Shown here one piece after another: positions 8,393-16,930 of a stretch of DNA of 64,000 nt; the stretch's first letter is position 1, and each line of letters opens with the position of its first letter. The position numbers were made by a program, and so were the translations under genes. The stretch is taken from NCBI RefSeq assembly GCF_029203305.1, contig NC_089462.1, positions 372,001-436,000 of the forward strand. Direction: 5' to 3'. Origin of the DNA: Yamadazyma tenuis. Lineage: Eukaryota; Ascomycota; Pichiomycetes; Serinales; Debaryomycetaceae. The notes beneath the pieces are model-generated. The model saw nothing but the letters and a program-made list of their open reading frames with translations, made no database searches and was not told the origin of the DNA.

Positions 8393-10018
8393 ATGAGTAC
8401 ACCCAGACCCAGCTCTCACTCCCACTCACAATCGAAGGAGTCGGTGACGGTCGATACCATCTCCAGGCAAGATTCCCAAGACTACACAGAAGAACCGGTT
8501 GCCGGTCCTACGCGAGTGTCAATCCCCAAACCACAACGACCCCGGTTGGACCTCAGACACTCCAACGCCGACTTCACCGACTTCCATCAGCTTCACCGGT
8601 CCGAACCAATGGCCTCCTCCATCGTCCCTACTTCCACCTTTGCATCCACCTTTGCATCCACCATTCCCTCACAAACACCACCAGAACGGCCTCTCATGAC
8701 CTCCAGATTTCCCCAGAGAAACCTCTGGCGGGTCACGGCCATCTGTCTCTGGGGCGTCACGGCCGGGTTCTCAGATGCCACTCCTGGAGCCATCTTGCCA
8801 TACATCGAAAGTGACTATGGCCTCACCTACACCACTGTGTCATTGATCTGGATTTCCAACGCCATGGGGTTTATCTTGGTGGCATGTTTGTCTCATCAGA
8901 TCCAGAGGGTTTTGGGCAAGCGTATGTCGTTGGTGATGGGAACTGCCAGTTCCGTCATCATGTATGCGACGGTGCTGACGGGGACGGTTTTTCCCGCGAT
9001 CGTGGCGGCGTTTTTCGTGGGAGGTGTGGGCCAGGCATCGGTGCTGGCACAGGCAAACGTGTTTTTGGCCCGGTTGGATAAACTGTCTAAGTACCTCGCA
9101 GCATACCACGGGTGCTATGGAATCGGGGCCACTATTTCCCCGTTGATTGCTACTGTTATCGTGTCGGCTGGGGTGACCTGGCATTATTTTTATTTGATAG
9201 TGTTGGGAATGATGATGGCGAACGGGGTGATGTTTGTATTTGCCTTTAAGGGTGCCGACGAGGACCTTGCACCGTGGGACCACGATGTTGAGCCACTGGT
9301 AGGCCCCACTGAGTCTCCCACCGATGAGCAGGGCGTTGGGTTGGTGGATTTGGGCCCCAGCGCCATTTCGCAGCCGGCTGCAAAAACTTCCAGCAGCCAT
9401 TCGGTGTTCATGGAGGCAGTCAAGTTCCCCATCACGTGGATGCTTGCATTCTTTGTATTATTTTATCAGGGGTCCGAGGTGTCGTTGGCGGGGTGGATCG
9501 TCACGTTCCTCTTGGACTATCGGCACGGGTCTGCCAGCGTTGGGTACGTGGCGTCGGGGTTCTGGGCCGGATTGACGATAGGCCGGTTGGTGTTGACGAG
9601 GCCGCTCCACAAATACGTGGGGATTCTGCGGAGCATAATAATTGCGTCCTTGTTGGCAATTGTGTTTGTGGCATTAACATGGGCCATTCCCAACGTCATA
9701 GTGGCTGGCGTTATAGTGTCGATATCGGGCATTTTTGTAGGACCCATTTTTCCGCTCATGATTGCGGCGTCGGTGGACTATTTACCGCGGAAGATTCAGG
9801 TGGTGTCTTTAACCATCACCACCGCGTTTGGGTCCAGTGGAGGGGCGTTATTTCCCTTCATCATTGGGATCATGTCGCAACGGTTCGGGCCGTTTATTGT
9901 GTTGCCGGGGTTTATTATTCTTCACTCGATGATGTTGGGCCTCTGGCTCTGCTTTCCGCGGAAGGAGCCGGTGTTGGGCTTGGGAATGGAAAGGTTGAGA
10001 AGTTTGTTGAGTTGGTAG
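8393..10018 (+). CDS. Major facilitator superfamily transporter
   Basis: This is a 541-residue membrane protein from the ATG at 8393. An earlier in-frame ATG at 8312 would add 27 residues. The first ~110 residues are Ser/Thr/Pro-rich and presumably cytosolic. About 11-12 hydrophobic helices follow, in two groups split by an acidic loop (near GADEDLAPWDHDVEPLVG), the MFS 6+6 layout. The segment LWRVTAICLWGVTAGFSDAT and the charged turn after the second helix fit the superfamily. It recalls fungal proteins annotated as bypass-of-stop-codon 6 (BSC6)-like, but I am not sure of that and cannot infer a substrate. Base composition is GC-richer than its neighbours and CTG codons are more frequent. 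Confidence 0.85.
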   Translation: MSTPRPSSHSHSQSKESVTVDTISRQDSQDYTEEPVAGPTRVSIPKPQRPRLDLRHSNADFTDFHQLHRSEPMASSIVPTSTFASTFASTIPSQTPPERPLMTSRFPQRNLWRVTAICLWGVTAGFSDATPGAILPYIESDYGLTYTTVSLIWISNAMGFILVACLSHQIQRVLGKRMSLVMGTASSVIMYATVLTGTVFPAIVAAFFVGGVGQASVLAQANVFLARLDKLSKYLAAYHGCYGIGATISPLIATVIVSAGVTWHYFYLIVLGMMMANGVMFVFAFKGADEDLAPWDHDVEPLVGPTESPTDEQGVGLVDLGPSAISQPAAKTSSSHSVFMEAVKFPITWMLAFFVLFYQGSEVSLAGWIVTFLLDYRHGSASVGYVASGFWAGLTIGRLVLTRPLHKYVGILRSIIIASLLAIVFVALTWAIPNVIVAGVIVSISGIFVGPIFPLMIAASVDYLPRKIQVVSLTITTAFGSSGGALFPFIIGIMSQRFGPFIVLPGFIILHSMMLGLWLCFPRKEPVLGLGMERLRSLLSW

Positions 10019-10268
10019 ATGGTCCAAATTGGTGATGTAGAAATGGGTAGAGAATAGTGAGAGATAGATTCAATTTGATATTTGGTAGGTAAGTAGATAT
10101 CAGTAGATTCAGTTTGATGGAGAATTAGGACTACTATTCGGGAGTTGGGCAGTAGGCTAGGCTTACGATTGGTGAGTTGGTTAATAGGTTACAGTACCAT
10201 TCATCAATTGGTAGTCTGACTTCTGGTACTTATTTCAACAATCGTCGCGCTCGCAGATCATAAACTTC

Positions 10269-11483
10269 ATGGCTGCCGACAAACTCATCAAACAAGGAGA
10301 CTCGTATTTGAGAAACAAAGCGTACCCGGAGGCCATTGACGCGTACACTGACTACCTCAAACAGAGCCCCAAAGCTCTCCAGGCGCTTTTACAGCGGTCC
10401 GTGGCCTTCCAAAGAAGTGGTGATCTCGCCAAAGCAAAAGAAGATATCGTAAAAGCATTTAACATCGCACAGCAAACAGGTAAAAAACAGGATATAGGCG
10501 ATTGTTTCTACCGGCTCGCCATCTATCACTACTCCAAGAACAACTGCGGCAAGGCAAGCAAATTCCTTGACCGAGCCGAACAGTTGGATTGTCGTGAACC
10601 CTCATTGGCAATTTGGAAAGCCAAAAGTCATAAAGATGTCCAGGCCATTCTCGCCAAACCAGACGGGCCCCATCAACTCCAAGCCCAGCTTGCCCCGGAA
10701 GACAGCTGGGAAACGATGTTGGAATCGAGGTTTGTTGCGCACCAAGACCAACTTAAGCACCTGGAGGAGGGCATCTCCAAGATCAACTTGTCTAAGCCCA
10801 TACCAGTGGCTGCTGACAAAAAAACCTCACAGGCCGCCTCCCCCCAGTCCAAATCCACAAGCATCGACGAGATCAACAAGCACGCTCCCTTGAAGATCAA
10901 AATCAGAGAAGACTGGTACCAAACCAAAGATGAAGTGGTAATCACCATCTACGCCAAAAACATCAACCCCGAGTCTGTGCACATCCAGTTCCGCCCACGC
11001 GCCGTTAGCGTCGAGTTCCCCAGTGGCAGTGGATCTGAATACAACTACAATTTGGACCCACTCTACGGCGCCATTGATACCTCCAAGTGTGAGTACACCG
11101 TGAAGAGCACCAAGATCGAAATCACATTGGCCAAGAAAACCGCCCATAAGTGGACGGCGTTGGAAGCGTCTGCCGGCTCTGCTGACATTGTACATGAAGA
11201 AACACCTCAAACTGAACAAACGGGTTTGGTATATCCTACGTCTTCGAAAAAAGCCATCAACTGGGCCAGTTTTTCAGTGGAAGAAGAAGAGGAAAAGGAC
11301 GAAGACCCCAATGCATTCTTCTCCAAGATCTATAAGGATGCCGATGACGAGGCTCGTAGAGCCATGATGAAGTCGTTCACCCAGCTGAATGGAACGGTGC
11401 TAACGACCGATTGGAGTGAAGCGCAGGCAAAGACGTTTGAGACGTCGCCTCCTGACGGCATGGAGTCCAAGAAGTGGACCTAG
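10269..11483 (+). CDS. SGT1: Sgt1 co-chaperone (TPR-CS-SGS protein)
   Basis: This 404-residue protein has the full three-part Sgt1 layout. Residues 1-~110 are TPR repeats (DAYTDYLKQSPKALQALLQR and following). About 210-300 is a CS/p23-like domain beginning IKIREDWYQTKDEVVITIYA. The last ~75 residues are the SGS domain, with INWASFSVEEEEEKDEDPNA, FFSKIYKDADDEARRAMMKS and the C-terminal tail SPPDGMESKKW. In yeast, Sgt1 links Hsp90 to Skp1, supporting SCF ubiquitin ligase and CBF3 kinetochore assembly. The region between TPR and CS is Ser/Lys-rich and variable. The next gene starts only 52 bp after its stop on the same strand. Confidence 0.96.
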   Translation: MAADKLIKQGDSYLRNKAYPEAIDAYTDYLKQSPKALQALLQRSVAFQRSGDLAKAKEDIVKAFNIAQQTGKKQDIGDCFYRLAIYHYSKNNCGKASKFLDRAEQLDCREPSLAIWKAKSHKDVQAILAKPDGPHQLQAQLAPEDSWETMLESRFVAHQDQLKHLEEGISKINLSKPIPVAADKKTSQAASPQSKSTSIDEINKHAPLKIKIREDWYQTKDEVVITIYAKNINPESVHIQFRPRAVSVEFPSGSGSEYNYNLDPLYGAIDTSKCEYTVKSTKIEITLAKKTAHKWTALEASAGSADIVHEETPQTEQTGLVYPTSSKKAINWASFSVEEEEEKDEDPNAFFSKIYKDADDEARRAMMKSFTQLNGTVLTTDWSEAQAKTFETSPPDGMESKKWT

Positions 11484-11535
11484 CGGTTTTGTTTATCTCA
11501 CCCCTAAATAATTGAATGCGCGATATCATTTTGTA

Positions 11536-12345
11536 ATGCTTCTCAAACCTCGATTGATTTTAAACCACACCAGATCCATGCACGTCGAATCCATTCCCAT
11601 GAGATGGGGCTCCGGCGACAACTACGCTTACTTGTTGATGGACTCGGACTCAAAAGATGCCTGGCTTATTGACCCGGCCGAGCCTGATGAAGTGTTGCGG
11701 TACTTCAAGTCTCACAATCTTGATTTCCACCTAAAGGCCATTGTAAATACCCACCATCACTACGACCATTCGTCGGGAAACAAACACTTCCACAAAGTGT
11801 ATCCAACACTTCCCGTCATTGCTGGCAAGGATTCGCCATTGGTGAGTCATACCCCGGCTCACAAAGAGGTGATTGAGCTAGGTACCAACTTGTCAATTAC
11901 TGCACTACACACTCCATGTCATACCCAGGACTCAATTTGTTACTACGCAGAGGATGCGACCACCAACCAGAGGGTGGTTTTCACGGGAGATACGTTGTTT
12001 ACCAGCGGGTGTGGCCGATTTTTCGAAGGGGTGGGGGCAGAAATGAATAAAGCCTTGAACACAGTGCTTGCATCTTTGCCCCATGACACCATTGTGTTCC
12101 CAGGACACGAGTACACCAAGTCCAATGTGGTGTTTTCGTCAAAGATCTTGAAGAGTCTTGCCATGCAAAAATTGTCCCAGTTTTGCCAAACGAACGAGTT
12201 CACCACTGGTAAGTTCACAATTGGAGATGAGCTTGAGTTCAACCCGTTCATGCGTTTACATGACCCGGCTGTGCAAGAGGCCACGGGAGAGACTGATGGA
12301 GATAAGGTGACGACGAAGTTGAGAGAAATGAAGAACCAGAGTTGA
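11536..12345 (+). CDS. GLO2: Hydroxyacylglutathione hydrolase (glyoxalase II)
   Basis: This 269-residue metallo-beta-lactamase-fold enzyme hydrolyses S-lactoylglutathione to D-lactate in methylglyoxal detoxification. The metal site THHHYDH (THxHxDH) is clear, followed by HTPCHTQDS and the FTGDTLFTSGCGRFFEG block with its metal-bridging Asp. The C-terminal HEYTKSN segment is also typical. The first ATG, at 11536, gives an Arg/Lys-containing, acid-free leader MLLKPRLILNHTRS before a second Met at 11578. Starting at the second Met gives a normal cytosolic enzyme. Both forms may be made (compare Glo2 and Glo4 of S. cerevisiae). A CCCCT stress element lies at 11501-11505, between the SGT1 stop and the start. 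Confidence 0.94.
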   Translation: MLLKPRLILNHTRSMHVESIPMRWGSGDNYAYLLMDSDSKDAWLIDPAEPDEVLRYFKSHNLDFHLKAIVNTHHHYDHSSGNKHFHKVYPTLPVIAGKDSPLVSHTPAHKEVIELGTNLSITALHTPCHTQDSICYYAEDATTNQRVVFTGDTLFTSGCGRFFEGVGAEMNKALNTVLASLPHDTIVFPGHEYTKSNVVFSSKILKSLAMQKLSQFCQTNEFTTGKFTIGDELEFNPFMRLHDPAVQEATGETDGDKVTTKLREMKNQS

Positions 12346-12401
12346 GAGAGTAAGATTTCAAGAACCCTTTCATATCCCATATTTATGCCACATATATGCA
12401 A

Positions 12402-12478
12402 TAGTCACGTCTACGACGTAGAAACTCTAGTCGTTCTACGACGAAGAAACTATAGTCGGTCTATGACCGTAGAAACTC
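12402..12478. repeat. Three ~25-bp tandem repeats between convergent genes, overlapping a stop codon
   Basis: Units at 12402-12427, 12428-12452 and 12453-12478 share the pattern TAGTC, then TCTA(C/T)GAC, then GAAACT. The third unit contains the TAG stop (as CTA at 12461-12463) and the last codons of the minus-strand OCA gene. It resembles the array at the RRP15 stop in unit length, copy number and position relative to a stop codon. Confidence 0.8.
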
Positions 12479-13186
12479 CGGCCGACTGTCTTGGCTCACC
12501 CAGAGCTCTGGCTGCCACAACTCCATGAACTCCAAGTCAAACTCGGACTTCCCAAGAGCAAACTTCTCGTACTCTTCGAAAATCCCACTCATACACCATC
12601 CCTGGAAGATCTTTCGCATGAGCCCCACAAGCACCCCAATCCGGTGCTTACCCTTATTAGAGTGAATGAGCATAGGGAAGTTGTTCTTATCTAGCATCAA
12701 TTGAAGAGCGGTTCGAAGCGAATCTCTGGCCTGTTGCTGCTCCTGAAGTGACGTGAACGGCTCTTGAGACGACTCCATCACGAGATGATGGAATTGGATA
12801 TTGGTGGTGCCGATCCAAGCGTTGTACTCGTTCCAGATATCTTCTTTGGTATGTTTGTCTTTCTTGACCTTCTTTTCTTTTTGTTCTTTCGGCTGTTTCG
12901 GCGTCTTCTTCACCTCCTGTCCCAAATCCCCAAGGTAGATGATGGTCTTGAGGCCAAGCTGCTTGAGGAATGGATAGTTTAAGGGGTTGGGGAATCCGGA
13001 CCGGTAAATTCGGTCTTCCACTAGCGAGAAGTTGAGCGGTGGTACAAGTGGTGGCCTGGCGTTTGCCGTGAAAACCGGTACACCATTGTCGAGCTGACCA
13101 TCTGCTGGAAGCTTTAGCCCATTGTCATGGTATGCGTCCCTGTCTGGCAGCGTCGGGATGGTGTTTGCTTCCGATACCCGGGCCAT
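12461..13186 (-). CDS. OCA/Siw14-family protein tyrosine phosphatase-like, probably catalytically inactive
   Basis: This is a 241-residue protein from the ATG at 13186; the frame is open further upstream but there overlaps VHR1. It has the Siw14/Oca fold: NFSLVEDRIYRSGFPNPLNY, then the YLGDLG strand, then the P-loop region. The P-loop reads HSNKGKHRIG, with Ser where an active family member has the nucleophilic Cys of HCxxGKxR. It should therefore lack phosphatase activity, as known for some Oca subunits, and act as a structural member of an Oca-type complex. A Lys-rich insert (roughly residues 105-125) follows the YLGDLG strand. Oca2 is the closest family by memory, but I do not assign the symbol. 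VHR1 ends 79 bp upstream on the same strand. Confidence 0.85.
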   Translation of the reverse strand: MARVSEANTIPTLPDRDAYHDNGLKLPADGQLDNGVPVFTANARPPLVPPLNFSLVEDRIYRSGFPNPLNYPFLKQLGLKTIIYLGDLGQEVKKTPKQPKEQKEKKVKKDKHTKEDIWNEYNAWIGTTNIQFHHLVMESSQEPFTSLQEQQQARDSLRTALQLMLDKNNFPMLIHSNKGKHRIGVLVGLMRKIFQGWCMSGIFEEYEKFALGKSEFDLEFMELWQPELWVSQDSRPEFLRS

Positions 13187-13265
13187 GGTAGATGATATTT
13201 TTATTCGCAGGGCGAGCGCGAGTTTAAATTGGCTGCTAATTATCCAATAGAGTACATAATAAAGG

Positions 13266-14963
13266 TTATAATAACGGCTGGAACTTGGGAAGAATCGGCA
13301 CCGGGGGTATATGTGGTGGCGGATGATCATCCTGGTTCGACAAAAACTTGAAACTCCCACCAGCAAGTGTGGGCACTGTATCGGGTGACCTCAGGTTGAT
13401 GCGACCACCACCCGGAACCGGTGGTGGTAATATATAGCCATTGGGAATGTTCAACGAGGTGATCTCGTAGATCGGCACCGCCTGGGGCTTCTGGGTGAAG
13501 ATCTCGAGCTCGATGTGGTCTTCGCTGGTGAACACCCGTTCCACATCAGCATCAGACTTGAGAATAAATCCGTCCTTCATGTTCTTCAACCCCAATACCT
13601 GCGAGTCTCCGTACAGAGAAAGGTGAAAGGCCGAGCGAGCATTCTCTAGAAGCTCGTCAAGCTTGGGAGTGGCCGATACTTTGGTGGGGAAGGTGAAATT
13701 GAGGGTTTGTGAAAGAAACCGGAGGGCCACTGCTTTCTTCCCTTGAACTTTACCAGCCACCGGCGACACCGAAAGCGATCGGAGAGCAGGGGGGACCTGC
13801 TCCTGTTTGCGGACCTGTGATGCCACGGCCGCGAGAGACTCGAGCTGAAGAAACGAATCGGATTTCTGGATCTCAGGAGACGGCTGCGATGTGGGTCCCA
13901 TACTATCGGTGCTTCTGAACGGCACTGAGCTCTGGGCGATCAAGGGATACTCCCGGATGATATTCCAGTACAAGAGCTCGCACAACGGGAACATAATGGC
14001 CTCGAATCCGAAGTCTTTGATACACCCTCCCAAAAGAGCGTATAGGGTTGTTACTGCTGCTTCGTCGTTAAGCAGTACATCCTTGTTGGGAAGAGTCTCC
14101 AAGTTGCGGAAGAAGTCGGCCAAGTACAGTTCCTGAACGAGTTTTCCACGGAGGTAGTCGAGGGACTTCTCGTTGGTGGATGCAAAAGATCGTTCAAATA
14201 CGTAGCCCACGCTGGCAATGATGATGCCCCTACCCAAAAACTCGAGGTTGGCGGTCTTCTTGACGGTGGCTTCGGCGCACGACTTGGACCGTTCGATATA
14301 GTTCAAGAGCACCGCTTTCTTGGAGGAGATTTGTGCTAGCGAGCTGACGGCAGAAAGACTCTCGAATGATGGGAGCTTGGCCCCGAGAAAATTCGAGTTT
14401 TGACGTCCCACCCGTGGTTGCACCATCGACACAATGGCGGCACGGGACTGGTCGTAGTTGGATATGTGTTTGCTTTTTGAGTATTCGTTGGTATCGTCCT
14501 GCGAGTCCGAGTTGAACTTGGTATACTCCGACACAAATTCGTTATCGTCTTGTGCACTGTTGAAACTGTCAGTATTACTGGAGCCACCATCGAATGACTC
14601 GTGCTTGACCTTGGCGATTTTCCCCGCTAGTTTATCTTGACTTCTCTTTGACTTGGAGGATCGTTTCCGGTTTCGACGGACACTTTGAATGGCCGCTCGT
14701 ACAAGCCGGTCGAACTCGTCAAAGTACTCCAGCAGGTACTCAAACTCGATACGGAGCGCCTCCGCCACCTTGGTGATGTTGGCCTCTTGTTCGGAAGCCT
14801 TTTTAGAACTTAAGTCCAAAGTGTCAATGAGCTCTAGCCTGCGGGCAGAAAACCGCTTCCAGCGCCGTTCGTCGTGGAAATCGAGTTTATCTCGAATGGC
14901 ATGCGTGACTCCGAGTCGTCTATACTGCTCCTCCTTGGAGATTTCGTCCTGTTTTTCTTTCAT
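13266..14963 (-). CDS. VHR1: Transcription factor of the Vhr1 family
   Basis: This 565-residue protein is recognised by its N-terminal Vhr1 domain: GVTHAIRDKLDFHDERRWKR followed by RRLELIDTLDLSSKKASEQE at about residues 18-60. In S. cerevisiae this domain is found in Vhr1 and Vhr2, which activate biotin-transport genes (VHT1, BIO5) at low biotin. The rest is largely low complexity with Ser/Asp-rich and Pro-rich tracts, including a Pro/Gly-rich C-terminus. A better-ordered block lies around DVLLNDEAAVTTLYALLGGC. The gene is divergent from ARG1 across 687 bp. Three Gcn4/AP-1-type half sites lie 69-110 bp upstream of its ATG, so amino-acid starvation may influence it. Confidence 0.85.
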   Translation of the reverse strand: MKEKQDEISKEEQYRRLGVTHAIRDKLDFHDERRWKRFSARRLELIDTLDLSSKKASEQEANITKVAEALRIEFEYLLEYFDEFDRLVRAAIQSVRRNRKRSSKSKRSQDKLAGKIAKVKHESFDGGSSNTDSFNSAQDDNEFVSEYTKFNSDSQDDTNEYSKSKHISNYDQSRAAIVSMVQPRVGRQNSNFLGAKLPSFESLSAVSSLAQISSKKAVLLNYIERSKSCAEATVKKTANLEFLGRGIIIASVGYVFERSFASTNEKSLDYLRGKLVQELYLADFFRNLETLPNKDVLLNDEAAVTTLYALLGGCIKDFGFEAIMFPLCELLYWNIIREYPLIAQSSVPFRSTDSMGPTSQPSPEIQKSDSFLQLESLAAVASQVRKQEQVPPALRSLSVSPVAGKVQGKKAVALRFLSQTLNFTFPTKVSATPKLDELLENARSAFHLSLYGDSQVLGLKNMKDGFILKSDADVERVFTSEDHIELEIFTQKPQAVPIYEITSLNIPNGYILPPPVPGGGRINLRSPDTVPTLAGGSFKFLSNQDDHPPPHIPPVPILPKFQPLL

Positions 14964-15031
14964 TTATGTGAACAGTGATGGTTGTTTTGAGGAAGACGAT
15001 GATTCATTGAGGTGACTAGAAATCATTTTTC

Positions 15032-15072
15032 TGAGTCCTCGCGTTGTGTGGCTCTTTGACTCAGTTGACTCA
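15032..15072. promoter_or_regulatory. Cluster of three Gcn4/AP-1-type sites upstream of VHR1
   Basis: TGACTCA occurs at 15057-15063 and again at 15066-15072, nine bases apart. TGAGTC (the reverse orientation) is at 15032-15037. Gcn4 recognises TGACTCA. The cluster lies 69-110 bp from the VHR1 start and ~580 bp from the ARG1 start, so VHR1 is the nearer target. A Yap1-type factor could also use such sites. Confidence 0.5.
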
Positions 15073-15524
15073 GGTGAGCAATGAGGGTAAGTTAGTAATT
15101 TGGGGAATGAAGGGAGGTATTTTTGGAGATTGAGATGGCGGAAACCATATGGTGGAGACAGAGGGATATGGAGCACGCCAAAAAGCCCCGAAAAGGAGGC
15201 AATTGACACTGAATTAGTAGAAATAGAGGTAACAGGGCCTTTTCATTCTAGAAAAAATAGCCAGAACAGTCCCTTAATCCATCTAAGCTGGTCCATACAC
15301 TTCTATAAGCCCTGCCTATGGACTTTCACATTCTATACCGTATAGTTTGGAGACAAAGTCGTGCCCAGGCCAAACAATTAACAATTCCAAAAACCGGTCA
15401 AACACCGTCTCTCATAAAGCTCCCACCATCCACACTCATCCCCAACCAACCACCATCCATATAACTCCAACTCTTGTCAACTGCAAAAAAGTCCCAAATT
15501 AACCAATGAAAACCGTTTGTCTCT

Positions 15525-15533
15525 ATGACTCAT
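15525..15533. promoter_or_regulatory. Perfect Gcn4 binding site of ARG1
   Basis: ATGACTCAT is the full palindromic 9-bp Gcn4 consensus. It lies 117 bp upstream of the ARG1 ATG and about 50 bp upstream of the TATA box. ARG1 is a known target of general amino-acid control, so the placement is as expected. Confidence 0.8.
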
Positions 15534-15582
15534 CCCAAACGGGTAATGGGTTTCGAGGCTAAGCGCGCTTCGTTATCGGCAA

Positions 15583-15590
15583 TATAAAAA
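15583..15590 (+). promoter_or_regulatory. TATA box of ARG1
   Basis: TATAAAAA is 60 bp upstream of the ARG1 ATG and downstream of the Gcn4 site, the usual order in an inducible yeast promoter. Confidence 0.7.
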
Positions 15591-15650
15591 GGGCTGAAAA
15601 AACTGAAAATTTTTTCTTGATTTCAGCATAATACACTAGCTTACATTAGA

Positions 15651-16895
15651 ATGTCTAAAGGAAAAGTTTGTTTGGCTTACTCAGGTGGCTTGGACACCTC
15701 GGTCATTTTGGCCTGGTTATTGGAAGAAGGTTACGAAGTGGTTGCGTTTTTGGCAAATATCGGTCAAGAAGAAGACTTTGAAGAAGCTGAAAAGAAAGCC
15801 TTGGCCATTGGTGCTACCAAGTTTATTTGTGTTGATGTCAGAGAACAATTCGTCAAGGACGTATGTTTCCCTGCCATTCAAGCCAACGCCGTCTACGAAA
15901 ACGTCTATCTTTTGGGAACCTCATTGGCTCGTCCAGTAATTGCTCAGGCCCAAATTCAAGTGGCTGAACAAGAAGGATGTATCGCTGTTTCTCACGGGTG
16001 TACCGGTAAGGGTAATGATCAGGTCAGATTCGAATTGTCGTTCTACGCCTTGAAGCCTGACATCAAGGTCATTGCTCCATGGAGAGACCCTGAATTTTTC
16101 AACAGATTTGCTGGTAGAAATGACTTATTGGAATATGCTTCCGAGAAGGGAATCCCGGTTGCCCAGACCAAGGCCAAACCTTGGTCTACCGACGAGAACT
16201 TGGCTCACATCTCATTTGAAGCCGGTATTCTTGAGGACCCCGACACCACTCCTCCAAAAGATATGTGGAAGTTGACTGTGGATCCAACGGATGCTCCAGA
16301 CACCCCAGAAACCTTCAGCGTGGTGTTTGACAAAGGTTTACCCGTCAAGTTGGTGGTGGGAAAGAAGGTGTTTACTGACCCAGTGGAAATCTTCCTTGAA
16401 GCCAATGCTCTTGCCAGAAGAAACGGAGTTGGTAGAATCGATATTGTCGAAAACAGATTTATTGGTATTAAATCCAGAGGTTGTTACGAAACCCCCGGCC
16501 TTACTCTCTTGAGAACTGCTCACATTGATATTGAAGGTTTGACCTTGGACAGAGAAGTCCGTGCTTTGAGAGATCAATTTGTCACCATTTCTTATGCTAA
16601 AATCTTGTACAACGGTATGTACTTCACTCCTGAAGGTGAATACATTCGTGCAATGATTGCTCCTTCCCAAAAGACCGTTAATGGTGTTGTCAGAGCCAGC
16701 TGTTACAAGGGTTCTTTACAAATCTTGGGTAGATCTTCTGACACCGAAAAGTTATACGATGCCACTGAGTCTTCTATGGATGAGTTGACTGGATTCTCTC
16801 CAGAAGATACCACTGGATTCATTGCCATCCAAGCCATTCGTATCAAGAAGTACGGCGAAGCTGCCAGAGAAAAGGGTGAAACGTTGACGTTGTAA
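15651..16895 (+). CDS. ARG1: Argininosuccinate synthase
   Basis: This 414-residue enzyme joins citrulline and aspartate, using ATP, in the penultimate step of arginine synthesis in the cytosol. The N-terminal ATP-pyrophosphatase loop AYSGGLDTSVILAWL is intact. GCTGKGNDQVRFE and the substrate-binding block with YETPGLTLLRTAHIDIEGLT are also present. Length matches the eukaryotic family. Codon use is strongly biased (TTG, GGT, AGA), as in a highly expressed gene. The promoter carries a perfect Gcn4 site and a TATA box. It is convergent with JHD1, the two stops being only 35 bp apart. Confidence 0.98.
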   Translation: MSKGKVCLAYSGGLDTSVILAWLLEEGYEVVAFLANIGQEEDFEEAEKKALAIGATKFICVDVREQFVKDVCFPAIQANAVYENVYLLGTSLARPVIAQAQIQVAEQEGCIAVSHGCTGKGNDQVRFELSFYALKPDIKVIAPWRDPEFFNRFAGRNDLLEYASEKGIPVAQTKAKPWSTDENLAHISFEAGILEDPDTTPPKDMWKLTVDPTDAPDTPETFSVVFDKGLPVKLVVGKKVFTDPVEIFLEANALARRNGVGRIDIVENRFIGIKSRGCYETPGLTLLRTAHIDIEGLTLDREVRALRDQFVTISYAKILYNGMYFTPEGEYIRAMIAPSQKTVNGVVRASCYKGSLQILGRSSDTEKLYDATESSMDELTGFSPEDTTGFIAIQAIRIKKYGEAAREKGETLTL

Positions 16896-16930
16896 GTACA
16901 TAACTGCCTCATAATAAACATTAATCATTA

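Larger units (their letters stand above)
14964..15650. other. VHR1-ARG1 divergent intergenic region
   Basis: These 687 bp hold Gcn4-type sites near each gene (listed separately), the ARG1 TATA box at 15583-15590 and a pyrimidine-rich stretch at about 15395-15480. Two plus-strand frames here are short and unlike protein. I see no RNA gene. Confidence 0.6.

Noticed and set aside
12461..13366. Longer OCA-like protein starting at 13366
   Set aside because: The extra 60 residues overlap the end of VHR1 and are not like the family. The ATG at 13186 gives the expected N-terminus.
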